Part shown: one piece after another, positions 7,046-12,882 of the stretch
Layout of the letters: each line of letters starts with the position of its first letter
Position numbering within the stretch: position 1 is the stretch's first letter
NCBI GenBank assembly: GCA_001873665.1
Contig: MNZO01000024.1
Location: forward strand, 1 to 13,075
Reading direction: 5' to 3'
From: Candidatus Shapirobacteria bacterium CG2_30_35_20
Lineage (GTDB): Bacteria > Patescibacteriota > Microgenomatia > UBA12405
Length of the DNA: 13,075 nt
Translations under genes and position numbers: made by a program
Notes under the pieces: model-generated
Told to the model about the DNA's origin: nothing
What the model saw: the letters and a program-made list of their open reading frames with translations, nothing else
The model's database searches: none

Positions 7046-7658
7046 ATTTTTGGATACCTCACGAATTGAAGTTTGGAAAAGATTAGTTGAATTTAAAGAT
7101 GTGGGGATTTTGGCTGGGGGTACTGCATTGAGCATGCAAATAAACCATCGAATATCGTATGATTTTGATGTTTTTACTGATAAACCGATTGATGATAGAT
7201 TTTTGTTGAAACTAAAAAAAATATTTTGGGAATACGAAGTTGAGCCCATGGTTGATACTGGTGATGAATTGACGGTAATGTTAAGTGGAAATGTGAAATT
7301 ATCATTTGTTTATTTTCCATTTGTAAAACTAGAAAAAGCCGTCGAAACCGATAGTTTAGATTTATTTTCGATTAACGATTTGCTGGCAAATAAGGCATAT
7401 GCATTAGGTCGGAGGAAAACATGGCGCGATTATGTTGATATATACTGGGCGTTAAAAAATAATTTAATTGATTTGAAAAAGTTAATCACAATAACTGAAC
7501 AAAAATTTGATGGAGTGTTTTCGACTAAATTATTTTTGGAACAATTGGTATATTTTAGTGATGTTGCGGAAATTGAGGTTGACTGGACTGGAGAGAAAGT
7601 TGAAAATGAAGATATTAAAAAATATTTGTTTGATGAAGTAACTAATTATTTAAAATAA
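7035..7658 (+). CDS. AbiEii/AbiGii-type nucleotidyltransferase toxin
   Basis: A 207-residue nucleotidyltransferase-fold protein. The signature is 'LAGGTALSMQINHRISYDFDVF': G28-G29-T30, followed by the metal-binding pair D43-x-D45. A second conserved block, 'INDLLANKAYALGRRKTWRDYVDIYWAL', carries the K and R-D-x-x-D residues typical of AbiEii proteins. Characterised relatives add nucleotides to tRNAs or other acceptors and act as phage-defence or stress toxins. It starts with GTG and overlaps its small partner by 11 bases. The 'VKLSFVYFPF' strand has serine where minimal nucleotidyltransferases often have a third aspartate, which I believe is common in this subgroup. Whether it is toxic here is not known. 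Confidence 0.82.
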   Translation: MFTKFLDTSRIEVWKRLVEFKDVGILAGGTALSMQINHRISYDFDVFTDKPIDDRFLLKLKKIFWEYEVEPMVDTGDELTVMLSGNVKLSFVYFPFVKLEKAVETDSLDLFSINDLLANKAYALGRRKTWRDYVDIYWALKNNLIDLKKLITITEQKFDGVFSTKLFLEQLVYFSDVAEIEVDWTGEKVENEDIKKYLFDEVTNYLK

Positions 7659-7660
7659 TT

Positions 7661-7666
7661 TATAAT
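7661..7666 (+). promoter_or_regulatory. -10 box before the PIG-L gene
   Basis: A perfect TATAAT starts three bases after the AbiEii-type stop codon and ends seven bases before the next ATG, giving the PIG-L gene its own probable leaderless promoter. Confidence 0.55.
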
Positions 7667-7673
7667 ACAAAAC

Positions 7674-8429
7674 ATGAACACAATCACTGACTCGTATCAA
7701 AAAATATTTGCAAATAAGAAAAAGATAATGGTAGTAACGGCACATCCGGATGATTTGGAAATAATGTGTGGCGGATTGGTGGCGAGGTTGGTAGCCGATG
7801 GAAAAATCGTGAGATCAGTAAAAGTAACCACTGGGGACATGGGATCTCGAGGGGTGAAAATCTCTCAAACAGATTTGCGCAATGCTCGGGAAAAAGAAGA
7901 TACTGAGGCGATGACTGTTTTGGGAATAAATGGGGAAAATAATGTTTATTTGAATTTACCCGATGGTAGCGTTGAAAATACGGTGGAAAATATTGGTAAA
8001 ATTGCAGAACAGATTCGATTATTTCAACCAGATTTAATCATCACTCACAATCCCGAAATATCAATTGTTCGTTTTGACAAAGATAACAGTTGGTTTAATC
8101 ATCGAGATCATCGGACTACTGGTCAACTGACTTTTGACGCTGCTTACCCCTATTCACGGGATTTATTATTTTTCCCAGAACATTTTGAAAATTCCTTGGC
8201 TAAGTCGTGGTCTTGTGATGAATTTTTGGTGGTTGATAATTATGGCCACCCTGACAGTGTTTATATTGATATGACTGATTTTGTGGGAAAAAGGGTAATT
8301 GCGCATGCGATGCATAAAACTCAATATGATCGTGAATCGGCCCAAGATTCGGCTGATTTTTTTACAAAGAATTGGGATCCTGAGGGATTGAAAAATTTTG
8401 AAACATTTAGATATGTCAAAGCAGATTGA
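7674..8429 (+). CDS. PIG-L/LmbE-family N-deacetylase
   Basis: A 251-residue zinc-dependent deacetylase of the LmbE family, which removes acetyl groups from N-acetylglucosamine-type substrates. The zinc motif A-H-P-D-D is at residues 23-27 (H24, D27), followed by 'EIMCGG'; 'TTGDMGSRG' and 'LRNAREKED' are the usual following blocks, and 'NHRDHRTTG' supplies H143 and H146. There is no signal peptide, so it should act in the cytoplasm. Possible roles are low-molecular-weight thiol or sugar-nucleotide metabolism; I cannot choose. The gene ends with TGA, and its last 14 bases overlap the end of the convergent kinase gene. Confidence 0.9.
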   Translation: MNTITDSYQKIFANKKKIMVVTAHPDDLEIMCGGLVARLVADGKIVRSVKVTTGDMGSRGVKISQTDLRNAREKEDTEAMTVLGINGENNVYLNLPDGSVENTVENIGKIAEQIRLFQPDLIITHNPEISIVRFDKDNSWFNHRDHRTTGQLTFDAAYPYSRDLLFFPEHFENSLAKSWSCDEFLVVDNYGHPDSVYIDMTDFVGKRVIAHAMHKTQYDRESAQDSADFFTKNWDPEGLKNFETFRYVKAD

Positions 8430-8901
8430 TTAAGTCTTGACCTGGATTGTAAATAATCGGATTTTCCGAGGATGTGGGGATTTCGAATAAATTTAGAGAA
8501 TTGTTAAAATCTGTATCAGAAACGGGGTGGTGGTCTTTGAGTAATAAATTATTTTGACGGCGAAGTTTTGATTCTTCTTTGGAAATATTTATATAAATTA
8601 ATTTAAAATCAGCATTATTTTTTTGGGCTAATTGGTGCATTTTGTTGCGATTATTTAATTTATCACCGAGATTATCGTAAATCACTGATTGATTATTTTG
8701 CAATTCGGCAATTACTAAATCTTCACATTTTTGGGAAATAAACTGCCATTTTTCAACATCATTGTTACCTGGAATAATTGGCGTGTCTACCCAAACCTCG
8801 TCAAAACTGATGCGTTTTATACCCAGAATTTTGGCGATTTTTTTAGATATGGTTGATTTGCTGGAAAAGGGAAGACCGGACATGATATATAAAGTAACCA
8901 T
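8416..8901 (-). CDS. P-loop kinase (AAA_33-like), variant Walker A
   Basis: About 161 residues from the preferred ATG: 'MVTLYIMSGLPFSSKSTISKKIAKILG'-region. It looks like the predicted zeta-toxin/AAA_33 small kinases, with 'SFDEVW' after the P-loop, 'VIYDNL' as a Walker-B-like strand, 'LIYINISKEE' and the basic lid 'KLRRQNN'. The Walker A reads G-L-P-F-S-S-K-S, so serine replaces the usual glycine before the lysine. An upstream in-frame ATG would add 50 residues, but that part translates a non-coding repeat and the end of a neighbouring gene, so it was rejected. A perfect TATAAT lies six bases before the chosen ATG. The 3' end overlaps PIG-L. Substrate unknown; phosphotransfer to RNA, sugar or antibiotic are all possible. 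Confidence 0.78.
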   Translation of the reverse strand: MVTLYIMSGLPFSSKSTISKKIAKILGIKRISFDEVWVDTPIIPGNNDVEKWQFISQKCEDLVIAELQNNQSVIYDNLGDKLNNRNKMHQLAQKNNADFKLIYINISKEESKLRRQNNLLLKDHHPVSDTDFNNSLNLFEIPTSSENPIIYNPGQDLINLL

Positions 8902-8907
8902 AGGCCA

Positions 8908-8913
8908 ATTATA
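8908..8913 (-). promoter_or_regulatory. -10 box for the kinase gene
   Basis: On the minus strand this reads TATAAT, six bases before the ATG at 8901. It supports the short form of the kinase and sits right beside the repeat at 8919-8955. Confidence 0.55.
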
Positions 8914-8918
8914 TCCCA

Positions 8919-8955
8919 ACGAGATTGCCACGTCGATGACTCCTCGCAATGACGT
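8919..8955. repeat. Intergenic palindromic repeat ('cattgcgagg' type)
   Basis: On the minus strand the stretch reads CGTCATTGCGAGGAG, then CGACGTGGCAATCTCG further on; the ATTGC and GCAAT parts can pair. Near-identical 'gtcattgcgagga...gcaatctcg' repeats are known from many unrelated bacterial genomes (recalled, not searched). It lies between the 55-residue gene and the kinase promoter, in a stretch that makes no sensible protein. Confidence 0.6.
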
Positions 8956-8962
8956 ACTTGAA

Positions 8963-9130
8963 TTACTTTTTCTTTGACTTTGACTTTGACTTGCTCTTTT
9001 TCGCAACTTTTTTGACAGTCTTCCTTGATGCGATTTTGCAACAAGAATCACCTTTTTTGCAACCTTCCATTAAACCTAAAGATTTGCCTAATTTACAAAT
9101 AAAACAATTACAACATCCACCATGTGACAT
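8963..9130 (-). CDS. Small Cys-rich/Lys-rich protein, 55 residues
   Basis: The ATG at 9130 opens a 55-codon frame ending in TAA. The N-terminal half has seven cysteines in 'GGCCNCFICKLGK', 'EGCKKG' and 'DSCCK', a spacing that suggests a zinc or iron-sulfur site. The last 20 residues are nearly all Lys, Ser, Val and Ala, with K-S repeated ('KSKSKSK'), suggesting nucleic-acid or membrane-surface contact. The repeated AAGTCA units in the DNA make this tail. The contrast between a clean Cys pattern and other frames (which give nothing recognisable) argues that it is real. I do not recognise a family. It precedes the kinase gene on the same strand with a repeat between them. No strong promoter hexamer or ribosome binding site was seen. 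Confidence 0.62.
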   Translation of the reverse strand: MSHGGCCNCFICKLGKSLGLMEGCKKGDSCCKIASRKTVKKVAKKSKSKSKSKKK

Positions 9131-9201
9131 AAATTTTTATTGCCCTTCAATAATAAAAAATGAGTAGTAATTAAATATAACAAAAATATAAAATTTTTTG
9201 T

Positions 9202-9207
9202 TAGAAT
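9202..9207 (+). promoter_or_regulatory. -10-like TAGAAT before the SurA-N gene
   Basis: TAGAAT ends six bases before the ATG, at the same spacing as the other starts. The stretch 9131-9201 is A/T-rich and otherwise empty. Confidence 0.45.
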
Positions 9208-9213
9208 GGATTA

Positions 9214-9795
9214 ATGAAAAACTTAAATCAAATCGTAAAAATCCATTTGGGAATATTATTAATTGTATTGGTCGCTTTGGGATATGGCTATTATCGATAT
9301 TGGAATATAGCTGTAGTTAACGGCAAAGGAATATCGCGGATTGACTATATTAAAACTATGGAAAGAGCAGGTGGGAAACAAACTTTGGACCAAATGGTGC
9401 AAGAGAGCTTGATTTTGGAAGAGGGGAGAAAAAACAATATTACAATGGATAGGACGGCAATAGATGCTGAAATTGTAAAGGTAGAAGAAAGATTAAAAGC
9501 CCAAGGACAAACTCTTGATTCAGCCCTGACTTTGTCGGGAATGACTAAAGCAGATTTGGAAAAGCAAATTTTGATACAAAAAATTCAGACGACTTTGGCG
9601 GGAAATAAGACAGAAATAACTCAAACTCAAATTGATGAATTTATAAAAACCTATAAAGCCCAATTGCCACCAAAAGCAACAAAGGCGAAGATGGAAACAA
9701 TCGCTAGGGAAGAATTAAACGCCCAAGCGGTTAAAACTGCAGCAACAACATGGGTAACAGAATTGACGAAAAACGCTAAAGTGGTGATGAAATAA
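9214..9795 (+). CDS. Membrane-anchored SurA-N-like chaperone domain protein
   Basis: A 193-residue protein. Residues 9-28 ('IHLGILLIVLVALGYGYYRY') form one membrane span near the N-terminus with few charges, so most of the chain should be outside the cell membrane. Then 'NIAVVNGKGISRIDYIKTMER' and 'LDQMVQESLILEEGRKNNI' match the N-terminal domain of SurA/PrsA-type foldases (short strand, then helices ending in 'L..li..l...'). The peptidyl-prolyl isomerase (parvulin) domain expected next is absent; instead a helix and a final Ala/Lys-rich helix complete the chain. It therefore probably acts as a chaperone or holdase for exported proteins. It ends exactly where the convergent AlkD-like gene ends, with no base between the stops. 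Confidence 0.8.
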   Translation: MKNLNQIVKIHLGILLIVLVALGYGYYRYWNIAVVNGKGISRIDYIKTMERAGGKQTLDQMVQESLILEEGRKNNITMDRTAIDAEIVKVEERLKAQGQTLDSALTLSGMTKADLEKQILIQKIQTTLAGNKTEITQTQIDEFIKTYKAQLPPKATKAKMETIAREELNAQAVKTAATTWVTELTKNAKVVMK

Positions 9796-10503
9796 CTACT
9801 TTGATTTTAGGTAGTACAGTCGAAGTTTTTCGGGCAATCTCTCGATTGAATATCTGAGAGTAGTACGGGGCAACTTTAAACAATATTCGTCAAGAAAATC
9901 AGTGAGAGTTTTTTGATCTTTTTTACCAACTTCGCGAAGCATCCAACCAACGGCCTTGTGAATTAAATCATGAGGGTCATTTAGTAATGTTTTAGCAATG
10001 GTTAAAGTGGGCTCAAAAATGTTATTTTTGATTAAAAATAGAGTTGAAATGATGGAAATTCGCTTTTCCCATAAATCCTGGGGTAGGGATAATTTATAAA
10101 GAATTGAGTAATCTTTTGTTTCGAAACAATAGGTGCCAACAATGCGAGGAGCAGAAAGATCGACAAGATCCCAGTTGTTGATAAAATTTGTATGGGCTAA
10201 ATATAAAGTAAAGATTAATTTTTTGGTACGGTCATCGCCATGAGAAAATTTATATACCAAAATTAATAATGCAGTTAGTCGACATTCGTGATAAGGGTTG
10301 GTGAGCAATAAAAATGTTTCTGATAAATTGATGGATTTTTGGTATTTTTTAACTATTGATCTGATTTGAGGATTTGTTAGACCCAAAAATTTGTCATCCT
10401 CACCATACTCTCCCTGCCCAGTTTTGAAAAACCAAAGACAGTTTTTGGCTTTGGTGGGGTTGGCAAGAGATTTTAATTCTAAAACTAAGGAATCGATATT
10501 CAT
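9796..10503 (-). CDS. AlkD-like DNA alkylation repair protein
   Basis: A 235-residue all-helical HEAT-like-repeat protein of the AlkC/AlkD family; relatives are DNA glycosylases that remove alkylated bases without flipping them out. Family blocks visible are 'FFKTGQGEYGEDDKFLGL' (residues 25-42), 'NNWDLVDLSAPRIVG' (W111, D112, D115), 'LWEKRISIISTLFLI', 'HKAVGWMLREVGKKD' and the end 'LPRTTLRYSIERLP'. Length is the usual one. It is transcribed away from pyrH across only 27 bases, where both -10 boxes overlap. Substrate choice among 3- and 7-alkylpurines cannot be read. Confidence 0.9.
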   Translation of the reverse strand: MNIDSLVLELKSLANPTKAKNCLWFFKTGQGEYGEDDKFLGLTNPQIRSIVKKYQKSINLSETFLLLTNPYHECRLTALLILVYKFSHGDDRTKKLIFTLYLAHTNFINNWDLVDLSAPRIVGTYCFETKDYSILYKLSLPQDLWEKRISIISTLFLIKNNIFEPTLTIAKTLLNDPHDLIHKAVGWMLREVGKKDQKTLTDFLDEYCLKLPRTTLRYSIERLPEKLRLYYLKSK

Positions 10504-10510
10504 AATTTAT

Positions 10511-10520
10511 ATTATATAAT
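10511..10520. promoter_or_regulatory. Back-to-back -10 boxes for alkD-like and pyrH
   Basis: The sequence ATTATATAAT contains TATAAT on the plus strand (10515-10520) and on the minus strand (10511-10516), sharing bases. The minus-strand copy is seven bases from the AlkD-like ATG; the plus-strand copy is ten bases from the pyrH ATG, with TATAAA (10521-10526) as an alternative four bases away. Confidence 0.5.
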
Positions 10521-10530
10521 TATAAAATTC

Positions 10531-11244
10531 ATGGTAATAGTAAAAAGGGTGATATTAAAAATAAGTGGAGAATTGTTTGGTGATAATAATAATCATATTG
10601 ATTTTGAAAAGTATGATAACGTGGCTAAACAATTGGTAGAAATTCAAAATAAGACAGAAATTGAGCTAGTGGTGGTGGTAGGAGGTGGTAATATTTTCCG
10701 TGGAAGACAAGCAAAATCGATGGTTGATAGCAATGAAGCTGATTCGATGGGAATGCTGGCAACTATTATTAACGGCATTGGTCTGCGTGAAGCACTGGTG
10801 CGAAATGGAAAACCTGACACTCGACTGATGACGGCGGTGGCAATTCCTGGTTTTGCCGAACCATATATTCGCAACAAAGGACGTCATCATTTAAATAATA
10901 ATCGAATAGTGATAATTGCTGGAGGGTTGGGGATGCCGGGATTTTCCACTGATTCAGCAGTGGCTCAATACGCTGGTGAACTACAATGTGAAATGATTTT
11001 TAAGGCCAGTACAGTTGATGGAATATATGACAGTGATCCAAAAACTAATAAAAATGCCAAAAAATATATCAAAATTACCCACAAACAGGCAATTGATGAA
11101 AGATTAAAAATTATGGATGCAACCGCATTTACGATGTGTGAGCGGGATAATATGCCAATTTTTGTATTTAATATTAAAGATTTATACCGATTACCCGAAA
11201 TTATTGCAGGAGACTATTCTTTTGGGACTTTGATTGAGAAATAA
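10531..11244 (+). CDS. pyrH: UMP kinase
   Basis: A 237-residue bacterial-type UMP kinase of the amino-acid-kinase fold, converting UMP to UDP with ATP in pyrimidine metabolism. Landmarks are 'ILKISGELFG' (residues 8-17), 'VVVGGGNIFRG' ending at 58, 'DSMGMLATIINGIGLREAL' (71-89), 'GGLGMPGFSTDSAV' (131-144) and 'ASTVDGIYDSDPK' (159-171), then 'MDATAFTM' and 'PIFVFN'. The UMP/ATP loop differs from the more common GGTGNPFF form. pyrH often neighbours rpsB, tsf or frr; none is seen here. Its last 44 bases overlap an antisense gene remnant. Confidence 0.94.
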   Translation: MVIVKRVILKISGELFGDNNNHIDFEKYDNVAKQLVEIQNKTEIELVVVVGGGNIFRGRQAKSMVDSNEADSMGMLATIINGIGLREALVRNGKPDTRLMTAVAIPGFAEPYIRNKGRHHLNNNRIVIIAGGLGMPGFSTDSAVAQYAGELQCEMIFKASTVDGIYDSDPKTNKNAKKYIKITHKQAIDERLKIMDATAFTMCERDNMPIFVFNIKDLYRLPEIIAGDYSFGTLIEK

Positions 11245-11329
11245 TTTTGACCATCGCTTGGAATTTTTTGGCTTTGGTAGAACAAAAAAAGTGACGGCAG
11301 ACTTGTGGGCGATAAGAGTGAATACTACA
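11201..11329 (-). pseudogene. Remnant of a Cys-cluster protein (YkgJ-like C-terminus)
   Basis: In one minus-strand frame the bases translate to 'CSIHSYRPQVCRHFFC', then 'STKAKKFQAMVK'. The C-x(9)-C-x(4)-C arrangement with Y-R-P and C-R-x-F resembles the end of YkgJ-family cysteine-cluster proteins. There is no start codon: a TAG lies a few codons upstream in the frame, inside the end of the secreted-protein gene. It runs into the 3' end of pyrH before stopping. A truncated leftover is the simplest reading, but 40 residues are few and chance cannot be excluded. Confidence 0.42.
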
Positions 11330-11340
11330 TAAATTATTTT

Positions 11341-11703
11341 TTATCTATTCATTCCTCGACCTGTGCCATTACCATTACCTTGACCCATGCCATATTTGGC
11401 ACGAAAAGCATTGATTGAGGTTGAATCACCTTTTTGGGCTGATACTTGGGCAGTAGCAAATTCTTTGAAATTTGACTCGTTGACGAATCGGGTAGCACCA
11501 CGACCATTCATATTGGCTAACCATGATTTGTAATCATTGTTTTGGAAAGCGGTTAGATTGGTTTGATGTCTAACTTCGGTGTAATTTGGACTACGGACGG
11601 TGGCATCACCACGATAGGCAAACACAGGAGTAAATGAATTAACGGCTACCAAGCCAAGGGCTAAAGCAGCAAAACCAAGAACGATTTTTCCACCAGAGGC
11701 GGA
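11341..11703 (-). CDS. Small secreted Gly/Asn-rich protein, start codon unresolved
   Basis: The frame is open from 11703 to its TAA. It reads 'GGKIVLGFAALALGLVAVN', then 'SFTPVFAYRGDATV', a clear signal peptide with a cleavage site near 'VFA'. The mature part has two similar segments ('LTAFQNNDYKSWLA' and 'NFKEFATAQVSAQKGD...INAFRAKYG') and ends in 'GMGQGNGNGTGRGMNR'. Only a TTG at 11650-11652 could start this frame, which would cut the hydrophobic core to a few residues. An ATG at 11719 is one base out of frame. The DNA upstream of 'GGK' is a palindromic repeat, so the true start may have been displaced or a base may be missing. Function unknown; I do not recognise a named family. Confidence 0.6.
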   Translation of the reverse strand, partial: SASGGKIVLGFAALALGLVAVNSFTPVFAYRGDATVRSPNYTEVRHQTNLTAFQNNDYKSWLANMNGRGATRFVNESNFKEFATAQVSAQKGDSTSINAFRAKYGMGQGNGNGTGRGMNR

Positions 11704-11756
11704 TTACGCTGCGGTGCATTAGGGTCTGGAACCTTTCTGTCCCTATAACACTCACT
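11689..11756. repeat. Palindromic repeat at the 5' end of the secreted-protein gene
   Basis: TCCACC and GGCGGA (11689-11694 and 11698-11703) form an almost perfect short stem. The following GCTGCGGTGCATTAGGGTC and TTTCTGTCCCTATAACACTC are G/C-richer than their surroundings. 'Tccgcc...ggcggattacgctgcggtgc' units recur in bacterial genomes as intergenic repeats (recalled, not searched). The boundary coincides with the start of the recognisable signal peptide. Confidence 0.5.
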
Positions 11757-11761
11757 TTCTC

Positions 11762-11812
11762 ACTGTCTTATTCTATCAAAGATTTGAAGCTAAATGAGAC
11801 AAATGAGACAGT
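11762..11812. promoter_or_regulatory. Possible operator before the MerR-type gene
   Basis: AAATGAGAC occurs twice in tandem (11792-11800 and 11801-11809). ACTGTCT (11762-11768) is the exact reverse complement of AGACAGT (11806-11812). TATAAA follows at 11812-11817. Such direct plus inverted repeats next to a gene for an HTH protein suggest autoregulation; this is inference. Confidence 0.35.
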
Positions 11813-11875
11813 ATAAAAAAGGTGACCAACATTTGGAGATTGATTATTTGTATAAGTAAGTATAAGATAATAGAT

Positions 11876-12754
11876 ATGGATAACTTATTATCAATTTCAG
11901 AAGCGGCGGCACTTTTAAAAGTCCACACAGAAACACTTCGCAGGTGGGATAATGAAAAAATTTTAACCGCTATTAGAATAAATGAACGTGGTGACCGAAG
12001 GTACAGAGAAAGCGACCTCCAAGAGTTCATGAAAATAAATTCAAAATTGATCAAATATGAGCAAAAGATAATTTATAAGGGGTACGAAATTGAGTGGTAC
12101 GATAACGCTGGTTTTAAGAGTATGCAAGCAAACTTCGGACTGATAGGAAAACTAGTAGTAAAGAGTAAAGAAATTGATTTTGTTGGATTTGCTTTTACAG
12201 TTAGCGCGTTAACTCTATTTAGTCGAACGGATCAGGAAGAAGGAGTGGATGATTTAGCCGTTAAAAAAATTAAGGAATATATTGATAAAAACAAAATTGG
12301 TGACGGTGATATTTATACTTTCGAGTTTATAGGTAATGCTTTTATCGAAATTCAAAATCCAAACTGGTGGGAAAGTAAATACAGTAAAGCTCTTGTCGGT
12401 GGATTAAGAATAGAAGCAAGTCATAGTTGCCCCATAGATTCAAAAGACACAGGATGGAGAGTAATACTTACATTTAAATCTAAAAATGGAGGAGTATGGC
12501 TATCCACACCATTTGGTCCAAAAAACGACCATATCGAATATTTTGTCTGGATAGACTCAAAAGAACTAGTCAGTAAAGGTTACCCCAATACTGCCAAAGG
12601 TGCCGAAGTGTTGGCTGTTGAATTTGGGATAAATAGATTCAATGAGGCTAAGGATAGAAGTGGAAACAGTAGTATTACTGAAATCAGGGAAAAGAACTCT
12701 GCTTTCATCAATGGACAATGGATAAAAGATAGTTTATTACCAGAAAGAATATAA
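11876..12754 (+). CDS. MerR-type HTH protein with a large unrecognised C-terminal domain
   Basis: From the chosen ATG the protein has 292 residues. Residues 5-50 are a MerR/excisionase-type winged helix: 'SISEAAALLKVHTETLRRWDNEKIL', then 'INERGDRRYRESDLQEFM'. After a short linker with 'KIIYKGYEIEWYD', about 220 residues follow that I do not recognise. They contain strand-rich blocks ('GFAFTVSALTLFSR', 'IYTFEFIGNAFIEIQNPNWW', 'WRVILTFKSKNGGVWLSTPFG', 'IEYFVWIDSKEL') and look like one or two globular beta domains. A GTG 54 bases upstream would add an 18-residue leader not seen in MerR proteins. The gene is followed 11 bases later by a truncated Cys-containing ORF and the IS. It may be a regulator with a ligand- or target-sensing domain. 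Confidence 0.75.
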   Translation: MDNLLSISEAAALLKVHTETLRRWDNEKILTAIRINERGDRRYRESDLQEFMKINSKLIKYEQKIIYKGYEIEWYDNAGFKSMQANFGLIGKLVVKSKEIDFVGFAFTVSALTLFSRTDQEEGVDDLAVKKIKEYIDKNKIGDGDIYTFEFIGNAFIEIQNPNWWESKYSKALVGGLRIEASHSCPIDSKDTGWRVILTFKSKNGGVWLSTPFGPKNDHIEYFVWIDSKELVSKGYPNTAKGAEVLAVEFGINRFNEAKDRSGNSSITEIREKNSAFINGQWIKDSLLPERI

Positions 12755-12765
12755 AAATTGAAGTT

Positions 12766-12882
12766 ATGATTAAAGCAATTAATGTTTCCCCTTTAAATAC
12801 CACTAGTGAGTTATTTGCCAAGTGTAAATATTGTCACTGTCAAGTACCCTTCTTTTCGATCGGTGTGTTTAATGTTAAATAA
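12766..12882 (+). pseudogene. Short Cys-containing ORF truncated by the IS
   Basis: An ATG 11 bases after the HTH gene opens 'MIKAINVSPLNTTSELFAKC', then 'KYCHCQ', and stops after 38 codons. The C-x-x-C-x-C cluster begins like a zinc ribbon. The last dozen codons lie in DNA that encodes the antisense end of the transposase, so the original 3' part was probably replaced by the insertion sequence. Short length limits confidence. Confidence 0.4.

Noticed and set aside
8902..9051. 50-residue N-terminal extension of the kinase
   Set aside because: It translates a palindromic repeat and the antisense-shifted end of the Cys/Lys-rich gene; TATAAT and the P-loop support the ATG at 8901.
11822..11875. 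GTG start giving the HTH protein 18 extra residues
   Set aside because: The extension does not look like a MerR N-terminus. It remains possible because TATAAA lies four bases before this GTG.
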